A stretch of DNA of 64,000 nt from Chitinophaga rhizosphaerae (lineage in GTDB: Bacteria; Bacteroidota; Bacteroidia; Chitinophagales; Chitinophagaceae), in NCBI RefSeq assembly GCF_003958645.1, contig NZ_RXLO01000010.1, forward strand, positions 1 through 64,000, given 5' to 3'. Both the position numbers and the translations under genes were made by a program. Shown piece after piece: positions 36,240 through 44,377 of the stretch (its first letter is position 1; each line of letters opens with the position of its first letter). The notes beneath the pieces were generated by a model that saw only the letters and a program-made list of their open reading frames with translations, did not search any database and had not been told where the DNA came from.

Positions 36240-37278
36240 TCCGGTAGTGCGGGCGGACACATGGGCAACATTGCGTATGTGGCGTCATATCTGCTTCCGG
36301 GCAGCCAATTACATTTTTACCCACCACTTCCTCCAGGAACAAGTGAAGGAGATTATGTATATAAATGACGATATGAAAATCAAACTAACTGACATGCGGA
36401 AAGATGCCGACGGTATTTTGACTACTAGCAAAATGAATTCGACATATCAGGTTTTAAGCAGCAAGTTTAAAGGTGACTTGCCAATGACGATTTTAGGAAC
36501 ATTGAACAATTTGCTCGTAACTAAATATAACTCCGAACGTACTGCATATCAAAAGGGGGAACGATCTGTGAGAAACTATAAGAGAACCATTCCGATTCCA
36601 TTGCCTCCTTCAGCTTTTCGGAAAATGACGCTGGTAGAGAAGGGAAATTATTACACATTCTCGGTTTATGGGTTGCATTTTCAAACATACTTCGGAAGCG
36701 ATTACACCGATAAGCGTGTTATGTGGGAGAGATATTTGAATGGTGAATACAAACTTGGCATTAGTTCGATAAAGATTGAAAAAAGCAAAATTTTTTTGTT
36801 GGCTGTATTCAAATTCCCAAAGGAGTACCGCGAGCTGAATCCTGAACTGATTGCCGAAGCATCGTTGAGTCTGGAAGTTCCGATCATTTTGCGATTTCAG
36901 AGTAAACGATACGAGATTGGGACAAAGGAAGACTTCCTTTACCGGCGCGTCGCAATCCAACATGCCAGATCTCGCATTCAGCGTTCTCTGAAGTATTGTC
37001 GGGCAAAAAATGGTATGAAACGACAGAAGCAACGTTTACATGCTTTTGCAGAAAAGGAACTGAATTACGTTAACAACAAGTTGCATTTATACAGCAAAAT
37101 GCTGGTGGATATGTGCGTCAAGCTGAACGCTGGTACGCTTGTTCTGGAACGGCAAGAGGAGAAAGAGGAATATGCAAAGGTAGATGAGTTTTTATTGCGG
37201 AACTGGAGTTATCATGGGCTGAAAGAGAAAATACGGTATAAGGCTGAACAGGCGGGTATTAAGGTCATTTCAGAATGA
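36181..37278 (+). CDS. nuclease-dead Cas12f/TnpB-like protein
   Basis: The 365-residue protein aligns by eye with Cas12f: an N-terminal WED/REC-like part (TRKIQLLI ... TLRMWRHICFRAAN), TIPIPLP near 136, NGEYKLGISSIKI near 187, then a RuvC fold. The RuvC-I Asp position reads LSLEVPI, Glu232. The RuvC-II Glu is kept (TLVLERQ, Glu323). The chain stops at KAEQAGIKVISE, before the zinc finger and RuvC-III Asp. DNA cleavage is therefore unlikely, while RNA and DNA binding may be kept. The gene overlaps a sigma factor by 59 bases, as in reported Bacteroidetes systems where inactive Cas12f homologues guide an ECF sigma factor. A simple decayed TnpB is the alternative, but the open frame argues against it. 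Confidence 0.75.
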   Translation: MPQKEVIVTRKIQLLIGSDDPVVRADTWATLRMWRHICFRAANYIFTHHFLQEQVKEIMYINDDMKIKLTDMRKDADGILTTSKMNSTYQVLSSKFKGDLPMTILGTLNNLLVTKYNSERTAYQKGERSVRNYKRTIPIPLPPSAFRKMTLVEKGNYYTFSVYGLHFQTYFGSDYTDKRVMWERYLNGEYKLGISSIKIEKSKIFLLAVFKFPKEYRELNPELIAEASLSLEVPIILRFQSKRYEIGTKEDFLYRRVAIQHARSRIQRSLKYCRAKNGMKRQKQRLHAFAEKELNYVNNKLHLYSKMLVDMCVKLNAGTLVLERQEEKEEYAKVDEFLLRNWSYHGLKEKIRYKAEQAGIKVISE

Positions 37279-37294
37279 AAAGTTCTTTGATATT

Positions 37295-37470
37295 ATTTGA
37301 GGGTGCTTGTTCACCCGCAGAGTGAGGCAAGATGCACTCACTAAACCTGAATCTAAACAACCATATCATCTACGGTTTGAAAGAAAAACGGGAAGCAATG
37401 TGGGCGATCTGGTTTACAGGCTGGACAATATGGGCGATCTGGTTATATGGGTTTAGCTAAACAACTGCTC
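37295..37470 (+). ncRNA. candidate guide RNA region downstream of Cas12f-like gene
   Basis: Directly after the stop come several short hairpins: GGGTG/CACCC (37301-37316), AGTGAG/CTCACT (37321-37342), AAACC/GGTTT (37343-37347 with 37374-37378) and the palindrome GTTTAGCTAAAC (37451-37462). A 30-bp-period repeat lies between the last two. The position matches that of the RNA scaffold of TnpB/Cas12f loci. Boundaries and guide segment cannot be fixed from one sequence. Confidence 0.4.
37396..37444. repeat. 19-bp repeat, two copies at 30-bp period
   Basis: CAATGTGGGCGATCTGGTT (37396-37414) recurs as CAATATGGGCGATCTGGTT (37426-37444), one mismatch, with 11 unrelated bases between. It could be a degenerate repeat-spacer unit or a binding-site pair. 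Confidence 0.6.
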
Positions 37471-37565
37471 TTCCTGGTGCTTGTAAGATCGGGGATACAA
37501 CAGGATTATTTTGGTTCCGAGATTTAGTTTCGTCTGCCAATATAACAAAAGCTGCTGAATTGGTT

Positions 37566-37754
37566 GATGTTTCTACACCGTCCCTTCATTTTATTGAACG
37601 CAACTTTGTGGAGTCATATCTTCGATTTATAGCATGAACGCAAGGGACATTGTTTCTACATTGTCCCGTTTAACTGAATCTAACTTATTCTTCATACATG
37701 GGTTAAGGGACGAATGCAACATGGGATAAGCGGGACGATGTTTCTACATCGTCC
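37566..37754. repeat. three TTTCTACA hairpin repeats
   Basis: GATGTTTCTACACCGTCCC (37566-37584), GGGACATTGTTTCTACATTGTCCC (37644-37667) and GGGACGATGTTTCTACATCGTCC (37732-37754) share TTTCTACA, with the second and third flanked by complementary arms. Spacing is 83 and 88 bases. They resemble REP-type hairpins. Guide-RNA-related repeats are the alternative. Confidence 0.55.
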
Positions 37755-37984
37755 ATTCAGAAAAAATTGCCAACAGTTGAAAAATATCATAAGTAAACGG
37801 GGAGCTTTTTTTAATTCTCCCCTTCTGTATAGTTTCATAAATGCCTGATTTTTTGGAGTGAAACCGATCCATTTATTACAAGCCTTTGGCCGGCTCGCCC
37901 GGTCGAAGTTTTTTTTCCAAACTAGGAAAGTGACTATGAAAGTCCGCTTCCCCACGGCAATACTTTTGGGAAAACGCTGTGAAA

Positions 37985-38347
37985 ATGGACAGATCACAGA
38001 AAGAGCCAGCGAGCAGCCGCAGGGCGATATACAGAGATCAATTGGTAACGCTCGGAGATCTCCAGCAGTTCCAGGAGGAATTGGTGCAGGCGTTGCGCCG
38101 AATGCTTACTGAAAAGAGCGGGGCTCCACCAGCCGGAAGAAGCTGGGTAAAGACCCAACAGGTATGCAGACTGTTGGATTGCTCTCCCGGTACTTTGCTC
38201 AACCTTCGGGCAAACGGCACCCTTCCATTCACGAAAATCGGTGGAACCATTTTCTACAATGCGGATGAAATCAACAAGGTATTGCAGGACCGGCGCCAGC
38301 ATTTTCATCGGAATTCAGTTCCGCTGAAGGGTGCCAAAAAGGCATAA
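37985..38347 (+). CDS. excisionase-like helix-turn-helix protein
   Basis: From the ATG at 37985 the protein has 120 residues. The C-terminal 65 form a MerR/excisionase-like winged helix: WVKTQQVCRLLDCSPGTLLN, then LPFTKIGGTIFYNADEINKVL. The N-terminus is helical (LVTLGDLQQFQEELVQALRRML). On Bacteroidetes elements such proteins act with the integrase in excision or regulate transfer genes. It starts a run of small genes leading to the mobilisation genes. A GTG at 37979 is an alternative start. Confidence 0.85.
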   Translation: MDRSQKEPASSRRAIYRDQLVTLGDLQQFQEELVQALRRMLTEKSGAPPAGRSWVKTQQVCRLLDCSPGTLLNLRANGTLPFTKIGGTIFYNADEINKVLQDRRQHFHRNSVPLKGAKKA

Positions 38348-38349
38348 GT

Positions 38350-38583
38350 ATGAGTAAGAGAAACCCTGACGGCGTTCCGCCGCGCTTCGAGCATGTGCTG
38401 ATTTACTTTCAGCAAAAGGGATTGCCCGACAAGGAAGCCCGAGACTTTTTCCTCTTCTATGAGGCAAAGAACTGGTGTAATACCCGTGGCGAAACCTACC
38501 TCCGATGGAAAGGGATCGCCCACAAGTGGATCGTCGGCGTGTTCGTGATGCAGCCTTCGCTGTATAACCGGCGTCTCAACTGA
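38350..38583 (+). CDS. small element protein, unknown
   Basis: The 77-residue basic protein begins 2 bases after the HTH stop, so the two are coupled. It is helical with aromatic residues (HVLIYFQQKGLPDKEARDFFLFYEAKNW). Small proteins with this FLFYEAKNW pattern are common beside the excisionase-like gene of Bacteroidetes elements. Function unknown. Confidence 0.75.
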   Translation: MSKRNPDGVPPRFEHVLIYFQQKGLPDKEARDFFLFYEAKNWCNTRGETYLRWKGIAHKWIVGVFVMQPSLYNRRLN

Positions 38584-38606
38584 TTCGCTTTTATATATAA
38601 AAACAG

Positions 38607-38822
38607 ATGCTTATGTGGGTAGTACGGAAATTTCCGGAGGCTTGGGGCATCTACGATGAAGACACCGGGTTCGCTCGCATTCTCGACGAAGCCGAGATCG
38701 AACTGATTGCCGGTGAATTTCCCCAATTGAAAGATGATATGGTCAAGATGATCCTGGTGGTGGAAATCACCTCCATTGTCACCGGGCTGAGGCAACAGGA
38801 ACCGCCTTTTGAAGATTCCTAG
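38607..38822 (+). CDS. small acidic protein, unknown
   Basis: The 71-residue acidic product (WVVRKFPEAWGIYDEDTGFARILDEAEIELI) is probably cytosolic. An internal ATG at 38613 is an equally good start. It lies 23 bases after the previous small gene in the same direction. I do not know a family. Codon use resembles the ICE genes around it. Confidence 0.55.
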   Translation: MLMWVVRKFPEAWGIYDEDTGFARILDEAEIELIAGEFPQLKDDMVKMILVVEITSIVTGLRQQEPPFEDS

Positions 38823-38899
38823 CATCCCCGCGGAGCACATCTTCCGCCGTCTTTCACTCAATTACATGAGCCGCCTTCCACAGAAAGGGGTGAATGTAT

Positions 38900-38970
38900 C
38901 TCCCTGCCTTCGCGGCAGGGAGCAAGATGTATTGTTGTAGACAACAATGGCTTTGCCTGCGCGGCAAAGC
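38900..38970. other. oriT candidate: two strong hairpins before mobC
   Basis: CTCCCTGCC (38900-38908) pairs with GGCAGGGAG (38914-38922), and GCTTTGCC (38950-38957) pairs with GGCAAAGC (38963-38970). Both have 5-base loops and share a GCC...GGC core. There is no U-tract. Inverted repeats just upstream of MobC and relaxase genes are the usual place of a transfer origin. Confidence 0.45.
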
Positions 38971-38994
38971 GGTGCTGTCGCTAAATATTTTACC

Positions 38995-39417
38995 GTGGCA
39001 AGAAAGAAAACTCCAGAAGAAATTGCACTCGTTCACCGCGTTGAAACGCGGGTTACATCCGCGAAGTTCGAGGAACTCCAGTTGCTACTTTGCCGTTCCG
39101 AGCATAACGAAATGGCCGGGCTGATCCGCGACATTCTTCACAACCGCGTCATCAGGACAATCACTTATGATCGGAGCCTCGATACCGTGATGGAGGAGCT
39201 TGCGGCCCTTCGCGGAGAAATCCGTGCCATCGGCGTGAATATAAATCAGATAACAAAACATTTCAATACATACCCTGAACCACAGCGGAAGGCTTTTTAC
39301 GCCAGAACAGCCTTAGACCGGTACGAAAAAATCGAACCCAAGATCGACCGGCTTCTGGAACTCGTCACGCATATCGCTAAAGTATGGTTGCCAAAATATC
39401 CTGCGGCAGGTCGATAA
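38995..39417 (+). CDS. mobC: MobC-like relaxosome protein
   Basis: I prefer the GTG at 38995 (140 residues, ARKKTPEEIALVHRV), because the ATG at 38947 lies inside a hairpin. The protein has a ribbon-helix-helix-like part (VTSAKFEELQLLL ... EMAGLIRDILHNRV) and the MobC motif GVNINQITKHFN near 100. MobC proteins bind oriT and help the relaxase open DNA. The 3' end overlaps the relaxase start by 34 bases, so translation is coupled. Confidence 0.85.
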   Translation: MARKKTPEEIALVHRVETRVTSAKFEELQLLLCRSEHNEMAGLIRDILHNRVIRTITYDRSLDTVMEELAALRGEIRAIGVNINQITKHFNTYPEPQRKAFYARTALDRYEKIEPKIDRLLELVTHIAKVWLPKYPAAGR

Positions 39418-40580
39418 AGTCTGCTTTGCATTACAACGAATCGAAGTTGGCCGAGGGAAAGGCGACGTTGATCCTTTCTTCCCGCTTCGGATGCGATGCA
39501 GACGATTTGGCAGTCTGGCAGAAACTCGCCCGGTTCGATTCACTCATCAAAAGAAATAAAAAGGTGAAAACAAACACCGTTCATATCTCACTCAACTTTG
39601 CTCCTGGCGAACAACTGGTGCTTGGTACGCTCCAGTATCTCGCCGCCGATTACATGCAGCGGATCGGTTTCGCGGACCAGCCATTTCTGGTTTATCAGCA
39701 TCACGATGCGGGGCATCCGCATATCCATATCGTTACAACGAATATCCGAACAGATGGTAAAGCAATCAGCCTTCATAACATCGGACGGGAGAAATCGGAG
39801 CCCGCCAGGAAGGCACTGGAGCAAATCTATGGCCTGGTTGTGGCCGAAGGTCGCCGCCAACGGGTCGATCTCCCTGCGGTTATGACACCAGTAACATACG
39901 GCAAAGCCGAGACTAAAGCTGCTATTTCCAATATCGTCCGAGAAATAACCTCCACTTTCCGATACGCCTCACTAGAGGAACTGAATGCCGTTTTGAGGTA
40001 CTACAATGTAATTGCAGACCCCGGATTACCTGGGAGCCGATGCTGGAGCCATCGGGGGCTGACCTTTTCGATTGTGGACAGCGAGGGCGGTAAAGTTGGT
40101 ATTCCTATCGCGGCGAGTAGCATTTACGGCCGGCCAGTGCTTGCCGCGCTTGAAAAAAAGATGGACGCAAACCGCGTATTGGGAATGCAGAAGCGGCGCC
40201 GGTTGCGTCAGGCGGTTGAGAAGGTTTTGGCTTCAGGATCACCTGGAGCTGCCCGTAGATTCCTGGAGCGCGCCAGCATTACCTGCCACCAGGCCGTAAG
40301 CGGCGGCAGCCCTGATCTATTCCTGATCGACCACCTTAATCGTACTGTGATCTCAGTTCGTGGAGAGGGTTTTCGGGTTCCGGAAATCGCCCATGCCCTA
40401 CGGCTGGATGCCGATGGGTCGACAGCCATCACACTGTTGGCCCAAGCCCCAGTGGCAGCAGACTTTCTCTTTATCGACTCCGCAAAGCTCCTCCATGAGC
40501 TGACTACAGATACACATCCGCAAGGAGAATACCTACCGTCGGAACTGCTGAAGAGGAAAAAGAGGCGGCGGAAGCAATGA
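39384..40580 (+). CDS. mobA: relaxase / mobilization nuclease
   Basis: The 398-residue protein opens with MVAKISCGRSIKSALHYNE, typical of Bacteroidetes MobA/VirD2-type relaxases. It has the metal-binding His motif HPHIHIVTTN near residue 110. The catalytic Tyr is probably Tyr17 (ALHYNE). It should nick oriT and lead the strand into the recipient. The C-terminal 200 residues vary in this group and end in a Lys/Arg-rich tail. Its neighbours MobC and the coupling protein complete the DNA-processing module. Confidence 0.9.
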   Translation: MVAKISCGRSIKSALHYNESKLAEGKATLILSSRFGCDADDLAVWQKLARFDSLIKRNKKVKTNTVHISLNFAPGEQLVLGTLQYLAADYMQRIGFADQPFLVYQHHDAGHPHIHIVTTNIRTDGKAISLHNIGREKSEPARKALEQIYGLVVAEGRRQRVDLPAVMTPVTYGKAETKAAISNIVREITSTFRYASLEELNAVLRYYNVIADPGLPGSRCWSHRGLTFSIVDSEGGKVGIPIAASSIYGRPVLAALEKKMDANRVLGMQKRRRLRQAVEKVLASGSPGAARRFLERASITCHQAVSGGSPDLFLIDHLNRTVISVRGEGFRVPEIAHALRLDADGSTAITLLAQAPVAADFLFIDSAKLLHELTTDTHPQGEYLPSELLKRKKRRRKQ

Positions 40581-40602
40581 CACATATTCAATATGGAGTA
40601 AC

Positions 40603-42615
40603 ATGCAAAACGGAGAAAATACACAAGCACTTCGATCAATTCTCGACTTCCTGCGCCTTGGATCGGTCGTAGTAATGCTTATCCATTTTTACGCATCCTG
40701 CTTCCCGCTCTTTGCCGGGAGTGGCCTTTCTGTCGATATTCTCGACAGGTTTGTATATGACCTGTGCCACCGCTTGCCGTTCCTCAGCACGCCAATGGCA
40801 TCAAAGTCATCGGCGCTCTTGCTGTTGGCCGTTAGCATGTTAGGGTCAAAAGGGCGAAAAGACGAGAAGATGAGAATCCCGCCGGTAGTCATAGCTTTAT
40901 CGGTAGGTCTGCTGCTGCTATATTCTTCCACGGCGATGCTCCACCTGCAGAACGGCCACAACTGGGTCTTACGGGCATACATATTTGTATCTTCCGTTGC
41001 CTTCCTGACCGTATTGTACTCCGGTTCCAGGCTGAGCAGATATCTCCGCCTACGTTTTCAGGATGACATTTTTAACGAGAAGAGTGAATCGTTCCCCCAA
41101 TGCGAAGAGCTTCACGAAAATGAATTTTCGGTGAACCTGCCGGCCCGGTATCAGTTTCGCGGGAAAATGCGCTCCAGCTTCATCAATTTACTTTGCGTTT
41201 TCCGGGGTACGTTGATCCTGGGCTCTCCTGGTAGTGGGAAAACCTATTTTTTCTTTTCTGAAATCATCCGGCAACATTTGATGAAGGGCTTTTGCATGTT
41301 TGTCTTCGATTTCAAGTTTCCAACTCTCAGCCAGATGGCGTACAATTATCTTCGGGAATACGCTGGAAATTTCTCTGTAAATCCGCAATTCGTTGTTATC
41401 AATTTCGACGACCTCAACCGAACGCATCGGGTCAATGCCCTACCGCCGGACCTTATGCCGGATATTACTGATGCCACCGAAAGTAGCCGCACATTCATGC
41501 TGGCATTGAATAAGGAGTGGGCAAAAAAAAGCGATTTTTTCGTCGAATCGGCCATTACATTTTGCACAGCCTTGTTTTGGTTTCTGAAAAAGTACGAAGG
41601 TGGACGCTACTGCACGCTTCCTCACGCCATTGAGCTTTCGCAGATCGAGTATACCAAGCTGTTCCCAGTGCTGGCTATCGAGCCAGAAATATCCGTGTTA
41701 ATCAATCCATTCATCAGCGCGCTGAAGCGGGGAGCAAATGAACAATTGGAAGGCCAGATCGCCTCCGCGAAAATCGCAATCGCGCGTCTGGCATCGCCAT
41801 CGTTATATTATGTTCTCAGCGGGAACGATTTTGATCTTGATTTGAATAACCCGAAAGCGCCGAAAGTAATTTGCGCGGGAAGCAATCCCGCGAAGAGGCA
41901 GATATACGGCGCGGTGCTTTCCCTATACGTGGAAAGGATGCTGAAACTGGTGAACCAGGAAGGAAAAGCCAAGTCCTCCCTCATTTTCGATGAATTTCCG
42001 ACAATTTATGTTCCGAATATCGACGCATTGATCGCCACGGCCCGCAGCAACAAAGTGGCGACCACGCTGGGCGTGCAGGATATGTCGCAGCTTGTTCAGA
42101 ACTATGGAAAGGAGAATGCCGACGTCATCATGAACATCGCGGGGAACATCGTCAGCGGCCAGGTCATGGGCGACAGCGCCCGCCAATTGTCTGATCGTAT
42201 TGGGAAAATCATGCAGGAACGGGAGTCTATTTCGATCAATTCATCGGAAACTTCCCTGAGCCGGAGCACGCAGTTGGAAACTGCCGTCCCCCCTTCAAAA
42301 ATCGCAATGCTGAGCAGCGGCCAGTTTGTCGGCCTCATTGCCGATGAGCCCAGCCATCCAATTAAGTTGAAGGCTTTTCATGCCGAAGTGGCGAAGGACC
42401 ATAACGCCGCCCGCGCGCGGGAAAAGACCCAGGTGCCGATTCCGGCTATTCGAGACGTGTCAAAGGCCGATGTTGATGCCAATTTCCGACGAATAAAGCA
42501 GGATGTGCACAACTTGATCGAACGGGAAATGGAAAAGATCAAAAGCAGCCCTGAGTATCAGGCAATGCAGGCCGCGGTGGCGGATTCCGGAAAGAAATCG
42601 TCGGTTAGTATGTAG
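40603..42615 (+). CDS. type IV coupling protein (VirD4/TraG-like ATPase)
   Basis: The 670-residue protein has an N-terminal membrane region with four hydrophobic segments (about 18-45, 65-85, 95-112 and 122-142). The ATPase follows: Walker A LGSPGSGKTYFF near 205, Walker B SLIFDEFPTIYV near 455, then ATARSNKVATTLGVQDMSQL. It would bring the relaxase-DNA complex to the secretion channel. It follows the relaxase by 22 bases. Confidence 0.92.
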   Translation: MQNGENTQALRSILDFLRLGSVVVMLIHFYASCFPLFAGSGLSVDILDRFVYDLCHRLPFLSTPMASKSSALLLLAVSMLGSKGRKDEKMRIPPVVIALSVGLLLLYSSTAMLHLQNGHNWVLRAYIFVSSVAFLTVLYSGSRLSRYLRLRFQDDIFNEKSESFPQCEELHENEFSVNLPARYQFRGKMRSSFINLLCVFRGTLILGSPGSGKTYFFFSEIIRQHLMKGFCMFVFDFKFPTLSQMAYNYLREYAGNFSVNPQFVVINFDDLNRTHRVNALPPDLMPDITDATESSRTFMLALNKEWAKKSDFFVESAITFCTALFWFLKKYEGGRYCTLPHAIELSQIEYTKLFPVLAIEPEISVLINPFISALKRGANEQLEGQIASAKIAIARLASPSLYYVLSGNDFDLDLNNPKAPKVICAGSNPAKRQIYGAVLSLYVERMLKLVNQEGKAKSSLIFDEFPTIYVPNIDALIATARSNKVATTLGVQDMSQLVQNYGKENADVIMNIAGNIVSGQVMGDSARQLSDRIGKIMQERESISINSSETSLSRSTQLETAVPPSKIAMLSSGQFVGLIADEPSHPIKLKAFHAEVAKDHNAARAREKTQVPIPAIRDVSKADVDANFRRIKQDVHNLIEREMEKIKSSPEYQAMQAAVADSGKKSSVSM

Positions 42616-42641
42616 TTATTTCATAACATAAAACTTGCATC

Positions 42642-43451
42642 ATGGTAGAAAAGAATTATTCTTATCTGGTGGATGAAATCCTGCCAAAGCTAGGATTTAA
42701 CGAGATCTTCAATGATAAGCTGCGAGCCGCTATGAAAGTGGGTATTGAGCCCATCGAATTGAAAGCGGCCGAAACGCGGAAGGTGGGAGAATTTACCTAC
42801 AATATCGTTTTGGAAAAGAATCGCGGTGAGAACCTGGCACCCGATCAGGAGCCGTTTTATTTTGCCAATCGAATTGAGGTTTCATTCAAAAAGAATGGAG
42901 AGGAGAATATCCGTGAACACACATTTGGCCTTTATAAGCAGAGAGGCCATTCCCGTGAACAGATACGCAATTTGATGAATGGTAATTATGTGCATAATAC
43001 CTATCGTAAGGGCGACGAGATCGTTGGTCGTTGGCAGGGAATTAATTTCAATAAGCCGAAGGAAGACGGAACGTTTGAACTGCGATCTATTTATGACCGT
43101 ACTATTCAATGGAACGTTACGAAGGAGCTTTCTAACCTCCCGCATATCAACTCTCTCACCCAGGAAATGAAGGAGGACATGCTACGGTCGCTTTACAACG
43201 GTGATAATGTTGCGGTAAGTTTAAAGATCAATGGAAATCGGGAACAGCTCTATATCCGCGCGAATCCCCGCACAACTTCACTGGATATCTTCAACGCGGA
43301 TGGGCAGAAGATCACTTTACCTTCCAAGAACTCACTCCAGCTTGTGTCCGATGACATTTCCGAAAAGAAGGACCTGAGCGAAGCAGTGAGCATTGCGATG
43401 GATGCTGGTGCTGCGATAGATCTCAGTCAAGGGCAAAAGAAGAAGCGCTGA
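42642..43451 (+). CDS. hypothetical ICE protein
   Basis: The 269-residue soluble protein has a helical start (YLVDEILPKLGFNEIFNDKL), then strand-rich sequence with NIVLEKNRGENLAPDQEPFYFANRIEV and NKPKEDGTFELRSIYDRTIQWNV. Family unknown to me. Similar proteins often follow the coupling-protein gene in Bacteroidetes elements. It starts 26 bases after that gene and is followed by a terminator, so it ends the mobilisation operon. Confidence 0.7.
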   Translation: MVEKNYSYLVDEILPKLGFNEIFNDKLRAAMKVGIEPIELKAAETRKVGEFTYNIVLEKNRGENLAPDQEPFYFANRIEVSFKKNGEENIREHTFGLYKQRGHSREQIRNLMNGNYVHNTYRKGDEIVGRWQGINFNKPKEDGTFELRSIYDRTIQWNVTKELSNLPHINSLTQEMKEDMLRSLYNGDNVAVSLKINGNREQLYIRANPRTTSLDIFNADGQKITLPSKNSLQLVSDDISEKKDLSEAVSIAMDAGAAIDLSQGQKKKR

Positions 43452-43470
43452 TTAATTTTGTTTTTTGGGT

Positions 43471-43502
43471 TGCCGGCCGTTTATATAATGGCCGGCATTT
43501 TT
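43471..43502 (+). terminator. intrinsic terminator
   Basis: TGCCGGCC (43471-43478) pairs with GGCCGGCA (43490-43497), followed by TTTTTA. It ends the mobilisation operon. Confidence 0.75.
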
Positions 43503-43665
43503 ATATTGAATTATAACAAGTTACCCTTGGAATAATTGAAAAAAGTGAATATATTCACTATGTAATCGGAAATCAGATATCAGATATTAAATATTTAGAT
43601 AATCCAATAGCATTTAAGACAAATACGCTTCAGGAAACCATTATTCACCCATTAATTCTTTATTG

Positions 43666-44313
43666 ATGAACCCTTGGCGTTACTTAGCAGCAAAGGGGGA
43701 CGTCGAAGAAATCCCGTTTGAGATCGTGGGACCGATGTTCTCCGAAATGTTCCAACTTTTCAAGGCGCTGCATCCCCAAATTTCAGAATCCCTTATGCAG
43801 GAAATCCATGACAGGTGCCGCCCCGTCCGATTTAAGAAAAAGTCGTTGATCCTCGATTACGGCGAAACCTGCGGTCATGTATTTTTCGCCGCGCGTGGAC
43901 TTGTCCGTGCCATCTTCCAGCGTGAAGGAATGGAACAGACGTGCTGGTTCATGGGCGAAGGCGATATCGTCATCGCTGTCGAGAGTTTCTATTCTCAACA
44001 ACCAAGTCTTGAAAGACTGGTAGCGATGGAGGACACCGACTGCATTGCCCTGTCCTGGGACGACTTGCAGGTGATTTATCAAAAGCATGTGGATTTCAAC
44101 ATCATCGGAAGAAAGCTCACTGAGCTGTATTACCGACAGGCTATTGAAAGGACTAAATGGGTCTGCCTGTCAGCGAAGGAGCGTTATGATGCATTGTTCA
44201 AAGACTATCCGAAATTCCTGAATCGCGTGCCGGACGTGGCTCTTGCATCATATTTAGGTATAGGTAAGTCTTATTTGAGTAAGATCCGGGCTGATGTTCA
44301 CTTTCAAAAATGA
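43666..44313 (+). CDS. Crp/Fnr-family regulator
   Basis: The ATG at 43666 gives 215 residues. A cyclic-nucleotide-binding-type beta-roll spans about 45-150 (ILDYGETCGHVFFAARGLVRAIF ... MGEGDIVIAVESFYSQQPS), and a short C-terminal HTH (DVALASYLGIGKSYLSKIRADV) follows. Sequences of this type in Bacteroidota usually lack a full cAMP site. The target may be the lipoprotein gene that follows 65 bases downstream. It begins the cargo block that interrupts the transfer genes. Confidence 0.85.
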   Translation: MNPWRYLAAKGDVEEIPFEIVGPMFSEMFQLFKALHPQISESLMQEIHDRCRPVRFKKKSLILDYGETCGHVFFAARGLVRAIFQREGMEQTCWFMGEGDIVIAVESFYSQQPSLERLVAMEDTDCIALSWDDLQVIYQKHVDFNIIGRKLTELYYRQAIERTKWVCLSAKERYDALFKDYPKFLNRVPDVALASYLGIGKSYLSKIRADVHFQK

Positions 44314-44348
44314 TGCAAAATGACAACAAAATAGTCATTTCACGTCCA

Positions 44349-44356
44349 TAGCTTTG
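44349..44356 (+). promoter_or_regulatory. candidate -7 box for lipoprotein gene
   Basis: TAGCTTTG fits TAnnTTTG and lies 22 bases before the ATG at 44378. A -33 TTG is not evident, which suits a promoter needing an activator such as the adjacent Crp/Fnr protein. Confidence 0.35.
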
Positions 44357-44377
44357 TTAGTATAAACCAAAATTGCT

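Noticed and set aside
37396..37444. CRISPR array
   Set aside because: Two repeats of 19 bp with an 11-base gap are too few and too short for an array; reported as a repeat and possible RNA part.
37566..37754. CRISPR array from the TTTCTACA repeats
   Set aside because: Spacing of 83-88 bp and changing arms do not fit repeat-spacer structure; REP-like hairpins are simpler.
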